Notes: generated from the sequence alone by a model not told the origin. A DNA stretch of 58,188 nt from Spirochaetaceae bacterium (GCA_017614995.1 JAGAAX010000018.1:1-58188), one strand, 5' to 3'; counted from the first letter of the stretch, positions 1-9,169 are shown. Made by a program: numbers and translations.

Positions 1-206
1 CGATCCGGGTGCGTTGAACACCGTTCTCCTATTCGCGGTACTGGAGTATTGGCTCCAGGCCGCTCCTTGTTATACGGTGGCCGGCTTTGACAAAAACTTA
101 GGGTCGAGCTTTTTAATCTCACTAACTCCCGCTGCCTTCCACCGGCTCTCCAAGTCCGTCAACTTAGAGTACAACTTTTCTTCGGATTATTTAATCGTAA
201 CAACTT
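1..206. other. Unassigned sequence at window edge
   Basis: I see no convincing gene here. A frame stays open through this stretch and into the following lipoprotein gene, but its translation has no recognisable motif and turns into Arg/Trp-rich sequence where it crosses the glycine codons of that gene. The stretch is richer in G+C than typical intergenic DNA of the window and contains a short inverted repeat (CTGGAG..CTCCAG near 42-60). It could be the edge of a structured RNA or a decayed gene. It matches no tRNA, 5S, tmRNA or RNase P core that I can recall. Confidence 0.3.
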
Positions 207-1025
207 ATGAAAAGGGTAAAATGGTTTGGCGCGGTAATTATCGCAGTTGGTTTGGCAGTAGCACTCGTCTCTTGCGGTGGTGGCGGAGGCGGCGGCGGAG
301 GAGGCGGTGGCGGCGGAAGCACGACCACTGGCGGCTCTTCCAGTGGTGGAAGTGCAGCCTCTGCTTCTGGTTCATATTCAGGTTCATTTAGTGTGAGCGG
401 AACAAGTTATAACACTCTGGTTATGTCTAACGGTTCATTCAATATTGCCGGTAATGATGGTAGTGATTTAACAGGTAGTTATGCAGCAGATACTTCATCT
501 GCAAATGCAATACCAGACGGAAAATATATCTTAACATGTCCTCTAGGCACATTTACAGTAACTATAAATGGTAATAACATCACATTAAGTAAAGGTACCG
601 GCACACTTAATGCAAGCGGTAGTGGCTCATCATTCCCAGCATCAGGCTGGTGGAAAGGTACGGGTAACAGCCCTCAGAATGCTGGCAGACCTTTTGTACA
701 ATATGTGCATGTTTATGCTTCAGGTAGCAGCGGGTATGTAAGATATGTATTTATTGATAATGGCACATTTTACGATGACTACACTATTCCTGTTACAATA
801 TCTGGAAGTACAATTAGCTTTAATACAGCTAATAAGACAGTTAATTATCGTCGACTTACTACTCCTTTTGTAGATTACCAAGCAAGTTTCAATTTTGCCG
901 TAAGCGGCTCAAATTTGACTGTTTCTAACTTGAATATAGTAGGATCATCAGATCATTATTTTGACAATGGTCGGACAACAATGACTTATACTAGAATTTT
1001 TAATAATCGTCCAGTTAATCCATAA
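207..1025 (+). CDS. Poly-glycine lipoprotein, hypothetical
   Basis: A 272-residue protein with a lipoprotein signal: a basic N-terminus (MKRVKW), a hydrophobic core and the lipobox VALVSC, with Cys23 as the predicted lipidated residue. A run of 14 glycines follows the Cys directly, then a Ser/Thr/Gly/Ala-rich linker to about residue 55. The rest is polar, rich in Gly, Ser, Thr and Asn and looks like beta-structure (repeated short strands such as GSYSGSF and TVTINGNNITL). No catalytic motif is visible. It is probably a surface or periplasmic lipoprotein with a flexible tether. The glycine run is coded by mixed GGN codons. The Shine-Dalgarno sequence is weak. An intrinsic terminator follows. 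Function unknown. Confidence 0.75.
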   Translation: MKRVKWFGAVIIAVGLAVALVSCGGGGGGGGGGGGGGSTTTGGSSSGGSAASASGSYSGSFSVSGTSYNTLVMSNGSFNIAGNDGSDLTGSYAADTSSANAIPDGKYILTCPLGTFTVTINGNNITLSKGTGTLNASGSGSSFPASGWWKGTGNSPQNAGRPFVQYVHVYASGSSGYVRYVFIDNGTFYDDYTIPVTISGSTISFNTANKTVNYRRLTTPFVDYQASFNFAVSGSNLTVSNLNIVGSSDHYFDNGRTTMTYTRIFNNRPVNP

Positions 1026-1044
1026 CAGATTTGTCTAGGCTTAT

Positions 1045-1074
1045 GGGGCTGTCCAAATCGGGCAGCCCTTTTTT
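1045..1074. terminator. Intrinsic terminator, convergent genes
   Basis: GGGCTG pairs with CAGCCC (arms 1046-1051 and 1063-1068), followed by six T on the plus strand. It lies between the convergent lipoprotein and thioesterase genes and probably ends the plus-strand transcript. Confidence 0.85.
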
Positions 1075-1082
1075 ATGCGCGG

Positions 1083-1835
1083 CTAAAAATACAGCACGCT
1101 CTCAAAGCAGACGTTCTGTTCCTGTTTGCCGGTTATTGTAATGGTGTTCTGCGCTTTGTCTTCTGAGGAGAAAAGCTGTAAGGTCTGCCCTGATGTTGCT
1201 TCTTTGGCGTAGTTCAGACGGAAATCTTTGAGCTGCCTTGAGAGCTGCTCTTCTGAAAGGCAGTCTGTGATATAGTCGCCGTATCTTGAGTTGTTTACAT
1301 GGCTGTTGCCGTCAAGGTCGCTCGGGCGCACTTTGCGCTCTTCAACAAAGGCAGCATTTTCAGTCTGCTGAATTTTGCCACATTCAAGTGTGTTGAGCGT
1401 AGTAGTAAAGTCTGGAGCTTCTCTAAGCGTAAAGTTTGCAGGCTTTATAATGCGCCTTGTCGTGGGGTTTACCACAAGCCACGAGCTTGTGCCAGAAACA
1501 AGCTTTTCGCCGTCTTTGCCCGTAATCTCGTATTTTCTAAAAAGCTGAAGCCCCTGCGGTGCTTCTTCCCAAGTGTGTACGGCAATTATGTCGTTTGTCT
1601 TTGGCATTTTATGTATTCTGAACGCAAGGCGCGAAAGCAGAATGGCGGTGTCGTGCTCTGCAAGAAATTTCCATGAAAGCCCGCGCTCGTTAAAGTCCTC
1701 TACAGCCGCGTCAGAAGTTATCGCAAGAAGCTCCGAAAGCTTAAGCCTGTGAAACTGGTCGCACTGGCTGAACGAAAGCTTCATTTCTCTATGAAAAGCC
1801 ATTTTTTCGTCGTGATATTGTCTGAATGAAATCAT
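1083..1835 (-). CDS. Acyl-ACP thioesterase family protein
   Basis: A 250-residue cytoplasmic protein of the acyl-ACP thioesterase family (FatA-like, double hotdog fold). It hydrolyses acyl-ACP to free fatty acid and ACP. The N-terminal hotdog half contains the family-typical stretches SELLAITSDAA, ERGLSW and AVHTWEEAP; the second half has the conserved DLDGNSHVNNSRYGDY segment around residues 170-190, where this family carries its Asn/His active-site residues. Length fits bacterial members. The start ATG at 1835 has a GGCAGGG-like ribosome site just upstream. It is followed 21 bp upstream by coaX on the same strand, so the two may be co-transcribed from the coaX side. Confidence 0.85.
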   Translation of the reverse strand: MISFRQYHDEKMAFHREMKLSFSQCDQFHRLKLSELLAITSDAAVEDFNERGLSWKFLAEHDTAILLSRLAFRIHKMPKTNDIIAVHTWEEAPQGLQLFRKYEITGKDGEKLVSGTSSWLVVNPTTRRIIKPANFTLREAPDFTTTLNTLECGKIQQTENAAFVEERKVRPSDLDGNSHVNNSRYGDYITDCLSEEQLSRQLKDFRLNYAKEATSGQTLQLFSSEDKAQNTITITGKQEQNVCFESVLYF

Positions 1836-1856
1836 TTTTGCCCTGCCTTATTGAAT

Positions 1857-2627
1857 CTATATATTCTGTTCAAGGATTTTTTGAAGCCCAATCAGTACAA
1901 GCTCCGGAATAAAGACGTCAAAAAGTTCGGTGCCTTCAAAAAGATTTGCGATGCCGCCTGTGGCTATTATGTAAGACTTTTTCTTGTTGAAAATCTCTTT
2001 CTGGAACATTCTGCAAATTTCTTTGATTGCGCCTGCCTGACCGTAATAAATGCCCGACAAAATTGCTTCGCCGGTTGTTGTGCCGTAAACTTTTGCAGGG
2101 CGCTCTATTTTTATAGACGGAAGCTTCGCTGTGCCCGATGCAAGCGCCTGCGCCGAAAGACTAAGCCCCGGAATAATTGTGCCGCCTGCAAATTCTTTGC
2201 CTGCAATCACCGCGTCTATGGCTGTCACTGTGCCCATGTCAACAACTATAAGATTTTTGCCCGGCATAATAGAAGCTGCGCCTGTTGCAGCCGCAATTCT
2301 GTCTGCACCCACGTTTTTTTCAGGCTTGCAGTTTATTTTGATGTCCGAAAGAATATCAGACTGTAGAAACCATGTTTCAATGTCAAAATACTGCCTTATA
2401 ACAGCCTTGATAAGAAAGTTCATTTCAGGAACAACGCTGCTGCAAATTGCGCGCGTAATTTCTCTGCTTTTATAGTTCTTTTCGTATATGTTTTTGTGAA
2501 AAAGCGAGGAAAAATCTTCGAGTTTTAAGCCGTTGTTTGTGTTTATCTCAAAGACAGAAAGCAGAGTTCTGGTTGAAAAAAGCCCGAACTTAATTGTCGA
2601 ATTTCCAATGTCAATTACTAAATCCAT
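1857..2627 (-). CDS. coaX: Type III pantothenate kinase
   Basis: CoaX phosphorylates pantothenate, the first step of coenzyme A synthesis. The protein (256 residues) has the ASKHA-fold signature at its N-terminus (MDLVIDIGNSTIKFGLF, phosphate-1 motif DIGNS), the GADR segment (NVGADRIAAATGA, about 100-112), the phosphate-2 motif VVDMGTVTAIDAV and the C-terminal glycine motif IIATGGIA. I chose the ATG at 2627 because AGGAG lies eight bases upstream and family members start with M-x-L-x-x-DIGN; the frame stays open 18 bases further upstream to 2645. It diverges from ribD with about 94 bp between them. Confidence 0.95.
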   Translation of the reverse strand: MDLVIDIGNSTIKFGLFSTRTLLSVFEINTNNGLKLEDFSSLFHKNIYEKNYKSREITRAICSSVVPEMNFLIKAVIRQYFDIETWFLQSDILSDIKINCKPEKNVGADRIAAATGAASIMPGKNLIVVDMGTVTAIDAVIAGKEFAGGTIIPGLSLSAQALASGTAKLPSIKIERPAKVYGTTTGEAILSGIYYGQAGAIKEICRMFQKEIFNKKKSYIIATGGIANLFEGTELFDVFIPELVLIGLQKILEQNI

Positions 2628-2684
2628 TTTGGCTGCTCCTCTCAAAAAAGTATATGAAATGAAACTGATTTATTCAATATTTAG

Positions 2685-2713
2685 TTGATTTAAAAAATGG
2701 TTTGATGTATAAC
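2685..2713 (+). promoter_or_regulatory. ribD promoter, possibly leaderless
   Basis: TTGATT (2685-2690), a 17-bp spacer, then TATAAC (2708-2713). The start codon of ribD lies only eight bases after the -10 box and no Shine-Dalgarno sequence fits between, so the transcript would begin at or within 2 nt of the ATG. No FMN riboswitch fits in the short intergenic space. Confidence 0.6.
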
Positions 2714-2721
2714 TAATTCGT

Positions 2722-3822
2722 ATGAAAAATGATTTGGTATCAAACTACATGAGAGAAGCCATTTTTTTAGCCAAAAAAGGTGCGGGTTTTGTGAATCCGA
2801 ACCCTTTGGTAGGGGCTGTTATCGTCAAAGGTTCAAAAATAATCGGGCGCGGCTGGCACGAAAAATTCGGCGGTCTTCATGCTGAACGAAACGCCATAAA
2901 CGATGCAATACGCTCGACAAACAACCCTGACATTTGCCGCGGCGCTTCGCTTTTTGTTACGCTTGAGCCATGCTGTCACCAGGGCAAGCAGCCGCCATGC
3001 ACAGAAGCTGTTATAAGCCACAAATTTTCAGAAGTGTACATCGGCTCTTATGACCCGAACCCGCTTGTAAACGGAAAAGGCATACAGGCTTTAGAAGCAG
3101 CCGGAATTACTGTGCATGAGCAGGTTCTTAAAGACGAATGTGACAGCTTAAATCCGTTTTTCTTTCATTTTGTAAAGACTAAAACGCCATACACAATCTT
3201 GAAATACGCAATGAGCATAAACGGCGTTTCAATAATCAAAAAAGGCTCAAAAGTAATTTCCAATGCGGAATCTCACGAGGCGGTTCACAGAATGCGCGCC
3301 GCTGTAATGGCTGTGCTTGCAAGCGTAAAAACCGTAAACGACGACGACTGCCTGCTTACGTGCCGCCTTGACTACGGCTCTCACCAGCCGCACCGCATAA
3401 TTCTAGACAGAAAACTTACCCTAAAGCGAAACCGCAAAATCTTAGACACTACGGACATATCGCCTGTAATCATATTCTATTCAAAAGGTTCGCCGCTCAA
3501 GCAAAAATTTTTAGCGGGCAAAAACGTGACGCTTGTTCAAGTGCCTTCAAAAGGGCGGCACTTAGACTTAAACGCCGTAATGCAGAAACTCGGCAGCATG
3601 AACTATGATAGCGTGCTCATCGAAAGCTCAGGCAGGCTTGCAGAAGCCTTTTTGCGCGGCGGCTTAATCCAAAAAACAGAAGTTTTTATCTCGCCGTCGT
3701 TTATCACCAAAGGCGGCAGCCGCATACCGGTAGGTTCAGTCTGCAAATTGAATGAATGTGCCGGCGATATAAGCGTTTCTTACACCGCACCGCAGAAGGG
3801 GGCGCAATGTTTACAGGCATAA
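2722..3822 (+). CDS. ribD: Riboflavin biosynthesis deaminase/reductase RibD
   Basis: Bifunctional diaminohydroxyphosphoribosylaminopyrimidine deaminase and 5-amino-6-(5-phosphoribosylamino)uracil reductase, 366 residues. The N-terminal cytidine-deaminase-like domain (about 1-145) has the zinc ligands in GLHAERNAI and EPCCHQGKQPPC. The C-terminal reductase domain (about 150-366) is the DHFR-like RibD_C fold with a MSINGVSI-type start and ESSGRLAEAFL near its end. It is the first gene of the rib operon and its last 16 bases overlap ribE. Expression seems to start from the promoter immediately upstream. Confidence 0.95.
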   Translation: MKNDLVSNYMREAIFLAKKGAGFVNPNPLVGAVIVKGSKIIGRGWHEKFGGLHAERNAINDAIRSTNNPDICRGASLFVTLEPCCHQGKQPPCTEAVISHKFSEVYIGSYDPNPLVNGKGIQALEAAGITVHEQVLKDECDSLNPFFFHFVKTKTPYTILKYAMSINGVSIIKKGSKVISNAESHEAVHRMRAAVMAVLASVKTVNDDDCLLTCRLDYGSHQPHRIILDRKLTLKRNRKILDTTDISPVIIFYSKGSPLKQKFLAGKNVTLVQVPSKGRHLDLNAVMQKLGSMNYDSVLIESSGRLAEAFLRGGLIQKTEVFISPSFITKGGSRIPVGSVCKLNECAGDISVSYTAPQKGAQCLQA

Positions 3823-4409
3823 TTGAAGAAACCGGAACAATTGTGCGGATTCAGAAATATGGTCAGTCTATGACGCTTGTTATACGCACAGCCAAAGTTG
3901 CAGAAGACTTAAAGCCGGGCGACAGTCTTGCAGTTGACGGCGTGTGCCTTACAGTAACGCAGATTCACAGCGACAAAACCGTTTTTGCTGACGTTACGCC
4001 AGAGACTTTTTCAAAGACAAATTTCAGCGCTTTGATTCCCGGCAAGAAGGTCAATTTGGAGCGCGCAATGCCTGCAAACGGCCGCTTTGGCGGTCATATT
4101 GTTACCGGGCACATAGACGGCACTGCAAGGCTTGCTTCTAAAGTGCAGAACGGCAATTCAATTGAATATACATTTGCTGTGCCGGAAAATCTCTCGGTTT
4201 TTATAGTGCAGAAAGGTTCAGTTGCGGTCAACGGCATTTCGCTTACGGTTGCAGAAATAAACGGAAATATGTGCAGGGTTGCGGTCATTCCGCACACGCA
4301 AAAAAATACGACACTTCAGTTTTTAAAAGATAATTCACTTGTAAACTTAGAATGTGACATTTTGGGCAAGTACGCCTTAAAAGGGGGAACTTATGGACAA
4401 TGTCTTTGA
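3807..4409 (+). CDS. ribE: Riboflavin synthase alpha chain
   Basis: Converts two molecules of 6,7-dimethyl-8-ribityllumazine into riboflavin and 5-amino-6-ribitylaminouracil. The 200-residue protein begins with the family signature [12 protein letters not shown] and shows two repeated lumazine-binding barrels (about 1-95 and 97-190), including VDGVCLTV in the first and VNGISLTV in the second. The start at 3807 is set by the MFTGII signature and a GGGGG/AAGG-type ribosome site; it overlaps the end of ribD. Its 3' end overlaps ribBA by 17 bp, so translation of the operon is probably coupled. Confidence 0.95.
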   Translation: MFTGIIEETGTIVRIQKYGQSMTLVIRTAKVAEDLKPGDSLAVDGVCLTVTQIHSDKTVFADVTPETFSKTNFSALIPGKKVNLERAMPANGRFGGHIVTGHIDGTARLASKVQNGNSIEYTFAVPENLSVFIVQKGSVAVNGISLTVAEINGNMCRVAVIPHTQKNTTLQFLKDNSLVNLECDILGKYALKGGTYGQCL

Positions 4410-5598
4410 TTCTGTGGAAAAGGCAATTGCAGATTTGAAGCAGGGCAAATTGATAATTGTAACGGACGACGAAGCGCGCGAAAATGAGGGCGATTTTATC
4501 TGTGCCGCTGAATTTGCCACGCCGGAGAATGTCAACTTTATGGCGTCGCATGGCAGGGGGCTAATCTGTATGCCGGTTTCGGCAGAAATCGCAAAGCGGC
4601 TTTCGCTTTTTCCGATGACAGAAACAAATACAGACAACCACGAGACGGCTTTTACAGTCAGTATAGATTCTGTTGAAACTTCAACAGGCATTTCTGCATT
4701 TGACCGAAGTCTTACGGCAAAGAAGCTTGCCGCTAAAGACGCAAAGCCTGAGGACTTTAGAAGACCGGGCCACATGTTTCCGCTTGTTGCTGTTAAGGGC
4801 GGCTTGACTAAAAGGCAGGGGCACACCGAAGCCACAGTTTCTGTCTGTGCGCTCGCCGGTCTTGAAAAGGCAGGGCTTTGCTGCGAGATTCTCTCTGAAG
4901 ACGGAACAATGGCGCGTCTGCCGGAGCTGCGTTCAATTGCTGATAAATACAGCCTTTCTATGATTAGCATAAAAGACCTTGCAGAATACGAGCGGCGGCG
5001 CAAAATTATTACGCGCTCTTCGCAGGCGACTCTGCCCACAAAATACGGAATCTTTACGATTACAGGTTTTACAAATATTGAGACAGGCGTTGAGCACGTC
5101 GCGCTCTCTGTCGGCGACATAACCAAAGGCAACACGCTCTGCCGCATTCATTCTGAATGTATGACAGGCGACACTTTCGGCTCGCTCAAATGCGACTGCG
5201 GAGACCAGCTTGCCGCCGCGCTTGAGCGCATTCAAAAAGAAGGCGAGGGTGTGCTCGTGTATCTCCGCCAGGAGGGCAGGGGAATCGGGCTTGTAAACAA
5301 GATTAAGGCTTATGCCCTGCAAGAGCAGGGCTACGACACTATTGAGGCGAACATCAAGCTTGGGTTTAAGGCAGATTTGCGCGATTATACCGAAGGAATT
5401 CAGATTTTGCAGGATTTGGGCGTTACTTCAATAAGGCTTATGACAAACAACCCAGACAAAGTAGATTCTTTTCAAGTTGAAAAGGGCGGCATAAGAATAA
5501 CGGAGCGCGTTCCGATTGAAATTAAGGCAAACCCGCTTAACTTGAATTATCTTCAGACCAAAAAGCTTAAAATGGGACATCTTCTCACAGTTGTCTGA
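4393..5598 (+). CDS. ribBA: Bifunctional DHBP synthase/GTP cyclohydrolase II
   Basis: A 401-residue fusion supplying both riboflavin precursors. Residues 1-200 form 3,4-dihydroxy-2-butanone-4-phosphate synthase with the acidic motif [11 protein letters not shown] and HGRGLICM. Residues 205-400 form GTP cyclohydrolase II with zinc cysteines in [20 protein letters not shown] and the catalytic RQEGRGIGL segment. Both domains look intact. The start codon lies inside the end of ribE, with AAGGGGG upstream. The gene is followed by a 146-bp gap to ribH that holds a dispersed palindromic repeat. Confidence 0.95.
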   Translation: MDNVFDSVEKAIADLKQGKLIIVTDDEARENEGDFICAAEFATPENVNFMASHGRGLICMPVSAEIAKRLSLFPMTETNTDNHETAFTVSIDSVETSTGISAFDRSLTAKKLAAKDAKPEDFRRPGHMFPLVAVKGGLTKRQGHTEATVSVCALAGLEKAGLCCEILSEDGTMARLPELRSIADKYSLSMISIKDLAEYERRRKIITRSSQATLPTKYGIFTITGFTNIETGVEHVALSVGDITKGNTLCRIHSECMTGDTFGSLKCDCGDQLAAALERIQKEGEGVLVYLRQEGRGIGLVNKIKAYALQEQGYDTIEANIKLGFKADLRDYTEGIQILQDLGVTSIRLMTNNPDKVDSFQVEKGGIRITERVPIEIKANPLNLNYLQTKKLKMGHLLTVV

Positions 5599-5638
5599 TT
5601 AAATTTGATAATCTTATTTTTTAAGCTTTATAAAACAG

Positions 5639-5717
5639 TGTCATTCCCGCGCTTGACGCGGGAATCTCGTTAGTAATTTTGCAAAGAAAGATTGTCGGGT
5701 CACGCCCGACAATGACA
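5639..5717. repeat. Dispersed palindromic repeat, ribBA-ribH gap
   Basis: About 79 bp bounded by TGTCATT and AATGACA. Two internal hairpins: CCCGCG..CGCGGG and TTGTCGGG..CCCGACAA. A near-identical copy lies at 35216-35287, and related pieces occur at 17451-17840, 18845-18917, 41985-42061 and 43743-43879. It interrupts the rib operon upstream of ribH. Confidence 0.85.
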
Positions 5718-5744
5718 AATAATTTGGGCTAAAAGGAGTATAAA

Positions 5745-6209
5745 ATGAACGTAATAGAAGGAAATATCGTTGCTTCTGAAAACTTTAAGATTGGAATCGT
5801 GGCTTCACGCTTTAACGACTTTGTTGTTGGGCGGCTTGTAGAGGGTGCGCTTGACGGCTTGAAACGCCACAACGTAAAAGACGAGAACATAACGCTCGCC
5901 AAAGTGCCCGGCGCATTCGAGATTCCTGTCGTTGCAAAAAAAATGGCAGCGTCTAAAAAATTTGACGCTGTAATCTGTCTCGGCGCGGTTATCCGCGGTG
6001 CAACATCGCACTATGATTATGTCTGCAACGAAGTTTCAAAAGGAATTGCGCAGGTTTCGCTTGAATATGGAATGCCTGTTCTGTTCGGTGTTCTGACGAC
6101 GGAAAATATTGAGCAGGCAGTGGAGCGTTCAGGCTCAAAAGCAGGCAACAAAGGCACAGAATGTGCCCTTGCCGCCATCGAAATGATTCAGGTGCTCAAG
6201 CAGCTTTAG
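5745..6209 (+). CDS. ribH: 6,7-dimethyl-8-ribityllumazine synthase
   Basis: Lumazine synthase (154 residues) condenses 5-amino-6-ribitylaminouracil with 3,4-dihydroxy-2-butanone 4-phosphate, the step before RibE. Signature segments: [16 protein letters not shown] near the N-terminus, [15 protein letters not shown], and [22 protein letters not shown], which carries the catalytic histidine. Length is typical. A good AAGGAG ribosome site precedes the ATG. It is the last gene of the riboflavin operon, separated from ribBA by a palindromic repeat that may affect read-through. Confidence 0.95.
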   Translation: MNVIEGNIVASENFKIGIVASRFNDFVVGRLVEGALDGLKRHNVKDENITLAKVPGAFEIPVVAKKMAASKKFDAVICLGAVIRGATSHYDYVCNEVSKGIAQVSLEYGMPVLFGVLTTENIEQAVERSGSKAGNKGTECALAAIEMIQVLKQL

Positions 6210-6230
6210 GCTTGGCAAAGAACCTCGCCG

Positions 6231-6258
6231 GTCATTCCGAACTTGTTTCGGAATCTCC
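6231..6258. repeat. Short palindromic repeat after ribH
   Basis: GTCATTCCGAACTTGTTTCGGAATCT type: TTCCGAA pairs with TTCGGAA around ACTTGT. It has the same core as the repeats near 17805 and 18850. It lies between the convergent ribH and sulP genes. Confidence 0.7.
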
Positions 6259-6269
6259 GGCTGTTCATG

Positions 6270-7976
6270 TTATTTAACCAGCTCGCGTGCTCGGTTTAGC
6301 GCGGCTGTAATGTTGTCAAAGATGTTCTCGTGACCGAGCTTGTCAGCCATGCCGGTTTTTTCAAGCAGCATAAAAGGCTGTGTGTGGATTCCGCTGATTA
6401 CAATCGTAATGTTCTTGCGGCGGCATGCAGCCATACACTGCTCAAGAGCCTTGATTCCACCGGCATCAAGATAGATTGTGTTTCTCATGCGCAGAATCAA
6501 AACCTTGCAGCTTGCCTGCGCACGCTCTGTAGCAAGCTCAAATTTGCGCACTGTGCCAAAAAAGAGCGGGCCTTCAATTTCATAGACAAAGCAGCCGTCC
6601 GGAATGTCGAGGTTTTCTGCCGGCTGGTCAGTCTTAATACCGCCTGTCAAAGTTTCCCTCTGGTTCTGAACTTCTGAAAGATCAATCATCTTCTTGATAA
6701 AGAAGAACGCCGCAAAGCCCAAGCCAACTTCAATTGCGACAGTCAAGTCTACAAATACGGTAATAAGGAACGTAACCAGAAAAACTGTAATGTCTGATTT
6801 CTGGCCTTTTAAGAGCGCACGTATCGCCGGAAAACCTGCCATGTTCCATGCTACGTTGATAAGCACAGCAGAAAGTGCTGCCATAGGAATATAGGCGGCA
6901 TATTTGCCTGCAAACAGAAGAATGAGAAGCAGCGTCAGCGCGTGGATAATGCCCGCAACCGGAGTGCGTCCGCCGTTCTTAATGTTTGTTGCTGTTCTGG
7001 CAATTGCTCCCGTTGCAGGAATGCCGCCGAAAAGCGGAGAAGCGATATTTGCCACACCCTGCGCAACAAGCTCCATGTTTGAGTCGTGTTTAGAGCCAAT
7101 CATACCGTCTGCGACAACCGCAGAGAGAAGCGATTCAATTGCGGCAAGAACTGCAATAGAAATTGCTGTCGGGAACAGCGTTGTAATTGTTCTAATGCTG
7201 AAATCTGGAAGCTGCGGTTTCGGCAGTGTCGTCGGAATTATGTAGTGTTCCGAGCCGTTTGCAAAATGGCCGATTGTATCGGTGTGAAGACCGCATTTGC
7301 TTTCAAGAATAAGATTAACCGCAGTTGCGGCGATGATTACGACAAAAGAGCCTGGAATCTTTTTGATGAATTTTGACCAGATAAAGATAAACGCAAGGCA
7401 GATTGCAGCCATTGCGAAAGAATACCAGTTGATTGTCGCTGCCGAGCGGATATAGACAATCATCTTTGGCAGAAAATCGCCCGGCATTTTAGAATATTCT
7501 TCGCCGAGAATCATCATCGGTGTAGAGAAATCCGGGCGCAGACCGAAAAAGTCGCCGAGCTGACCGGCTGCAATTGTAACTGCAATTCCGGCCGTAAAGC
7601 CTGTAACAATCGTATATGGAATAAACTTTACGAGACCGCCCATCTTGAACACGCCGAGCAGAATGAGCAGCACACCTGCCATAACAGTGGCTGTGGCAAG
7701 GCCGCTCATGCCGTACTGTGCAACAACACCGTAGACGATTACGGCGAATGCGCCTGTCGGGCCGCCAATCTGAACGCGGCTGCCGCCAAATGCGCTGATA
7801 CAAAAACCTGCGATAATAGCTGTAAAAAGTCCGGCAGCAGGGTTTACGCCGGAAGCAATGGCAAAAGCGATGGCGAGTGGAAGTGCAACAATTCCTACAA
7901 TGATACCCGCAATAAAATCGCTTACAAATTTTTTGGCATCATAGCCATTAAGTGAATTTAATAATTCTGGTTTCAT
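6270..7976 (-). CDS. SulP family inorganic anion transporter with STAS domain
   Basis: About 568 residues. An integral inner-membrane transporter of the SLC26/SulP family, which moves sulfate, bicarbonate or related anions. Residues 1-400 carry many hydrophobic segments with family motifs (FVSDFIAGIIVGIVALPLAIA, then GVNPAAGLFTAIIAGF and GGSRVQIGGPTGAF). The C-terminal STAS domain (about 440-560) shows LILRMRNTIYLDAGGIKAL. The substrate cannot be read from sequence. I prefer the ATG at 7976; a GTG nine bases upstream is also in frame and neither has a clear ribosome site. The region directly upstream is one end of the direct-repeat-flanked Rpn locus, so the native promoter may have been displaced. 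Confidence 0.9.
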   Translation of the reverse strand: MKPELLNSLNGYDAKKFVSDFIAGIIVGIVALPLAIAFAIASGVNPAAGLFTAIIAGFCISAFGGSRVQIGGPTGAFAVIVYGVVAQYGMSGLATATVMAGVLLILLGVFKMGGLVKFIPYTIVTGFTAGIAVTIAAGQLGDFFGLRPDFSTPMMILGEEYSKMPGDFLPKMIVYIRSAATINWYSFAMAAICLAFIFIWSKFIKKIPGSFVVIIAATAVNLILESKCGLHTDTIGHFANGSEHYIIPTTLPKPQLPDFSIRTITTLFPTAISIAVLAAIESLLSAVVADGMIGSKHDSNMELVAQGVANIASPLFGGIPATGAIARTATNIKNGGRTPVAGIIHALTLLLILLFAGKYAAYIPMAALSAVLINVAWNMAGFPAIRALLKGQKSDITVFLVTFLITVFVDLTVAIEVGLGFAAFFFIKKMIDLSEVQNQRETLTGGIKTDQPAENLDIPDGCFVYEIEGPLFFGTVRKFELATERAQASCKVLILRMRNTIYLDAGGIKALEQCMAACRRKNITIVISGIHTQPFMLLEKTGMADKLGHENIFDNITAALNRARELVK

Positions 7977-8019
7977 GATTTGCACAGTTTAATGACTTGC
8001 CGCCTTTTGCTCAAGCAGA

Positions 8020-8032
8020 TGCGCAAAATTGA
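8020..8032. repeat. 13-bp direct repeat, left copy
   Basis: TGCGCAAAATTGA, identical to 9170-9182. The two copies bracket the Rpn-family gene, as a target-site duplication or recombination repeat would. Confidence 0.55.
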
Positions 8033-8102
8033 TGCAAAGACCTCGCGGTGACTCCATTCGGGGGCAAGGCGAGGTTGTCCTACAGAAAGCCATTCTGCTG
8101 AG

Positions 8103-9083
8103 TCATCTGCTTCCGGCGCTTTCTGTTTTAAGTTCTTCAGCAAGCTGCTGCACTGTTTCAAGAGGAAGACCTGTATATTCAGATATATCTTCAAGACTAA
8201 GCAGGTTTTTAGAAAGCATATTCCGCGCTGCTTCAAGCTTGGCTTCTGTGCGTCCAAGTCCTTTGCCGCGTTTCTCACCTCTAGCTTCTCCGATGGCGAT
8301 ACCTTCAGATTTAGCAGCACTTAAGCCTGAACGATAATCGCGCTCAAACATTTCTTGGCGGAACTGCTCAACCCATAAGTCTTGGTTTGCACTTATTGAA
8401 GAAAGTGACTGTTTTGCGTTCATAAGTCCTGCCTCCTGTTCGGTCAGTTTCTGTATAACCCCTGTCTTTTTAGGATTATCAGCTTCTTTCAAGAAAATAG
8501 CCCAGTTTTCTAAAGCTGTGTTCTTTTCAATACTGTTCTCAAGCTTGGTGACTTTGGGCAACTCAATAAAAATGATGTTGAGTGTGTTTGAAAGCTCCCG
8601 GTTGTCCGCTGTGCGCATTGCATAGCGGCTGACTGCTTCGGTGCTTGTTTTGTCAAACACAAAATCAAGCACCGTAATCTGATAGACTTTCGGAGCTTTT
8701 TCCCAAGTGTCGCCTTTCTTGAGATACGTTGTTTCAAGCCTTGCAACTTGATACTCTGCGCGTTTGCCGTAATCGTATTTCTGGTTAAACGCCATCATCT
8801 CAAGATTTGCAGACTGCCCGTCATCAAAAATGCACAGAATGTCATAGCTCACACCGCGCTGCTTTTCAAATGCTATAGGTGCTTCATTTGCCGTAAGCTC
8901 TACTGACTGAATCTTCCGCTCTGTGGCAGCTTCCAAAAACGAGTGCAGTGCGTTCCGCGATTCTTCTGTTGGCTGTGTGAATAGTGCCTTAAAAGTCGAA
9001 TCTATGCGCGGGTTAAGCAGCGCGCCGCTTTTCATCTGTGCGAGATATTCTTCTTCGCTTAAGAATTTGTTGTTCTGTTTCAT
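8103..9083 (-). CDS. Rpn family recombination-promoting nuclease (PD-(D/E)XK)
   Basis: A 326-residue protein of the Rpn/YhgA-type transposase-like nuclease family. The N-terminus has the family opening (NPRIDSTFKALFTQP), followed by a PD-(D/E)XK-like core: SYDILCIFDDGQSANLEMMAFN supplies the Asp and the E-x-x motif around residues 90-110, and YGKRAEYQVARL follows. The C-terminal part is helical (LEAARNMLSKNLLSLEDISEYTGL), as in many family members. Such proteins cut DNA and promote RecA-independent recombination in E. coli. I place the start at 9083 (MKQNNKF); a longer frame runs upstream but lacks the family N-terminus. TATACT and TATAAT lie immediately before the ATG, so the transcript may be nearly leaderless. 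The locus is flanked by 13-bp direct repeats. Confidence 0.8.
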   Translation of the reverse strand: MKQNNKFLSEEEYLAQMKSGALLNPRIDSTFKALFTQPTEESRNALHSFLEAATERKIQSVELTANEAPIAFEKQRGVSYDILCIFDDGQSANLEMMAFNQKYDYGKRAEYQVARLETTYLKKGDTWEKAPKVYQITVLDFVFDKTSTEAVSRYAMRTADNRELSNTLNIIFIELPKVTKLENSIEKNTALENWAIFLKEADNPKKTGVIQKLTEQEAGLMNAKQSLSSISANQDLWVEQFRQEMFERDYRSGLSAAKSEGIAIGEARGEKRGKGLGRTEAKLEAARNMLSKNLLSLEDISEYTGLPLETVQQLAEELKTESAGSR

Positions 9084-9169
9084 ATTATAGTATATAGATT
9101 CAAAATGCAAATTCTTGTACTTTTTCGCGGGAAATATTGCAGATTTTACAAAATTTACAGAAAGAAGCC

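Noticed and set aside
14-391. A 125-codon open frame across the window start
   Set aside because: It overlaps the well-supported lipoprotein gene in another frame and becomes Arg/Trp-rich there; the first part has no recognisable motif.
2628-2721. FMN riboswitch before ribD
   Set aside because: The 94-bp gap holds a promoter next to the ATG and none of the conserved RFN stems.
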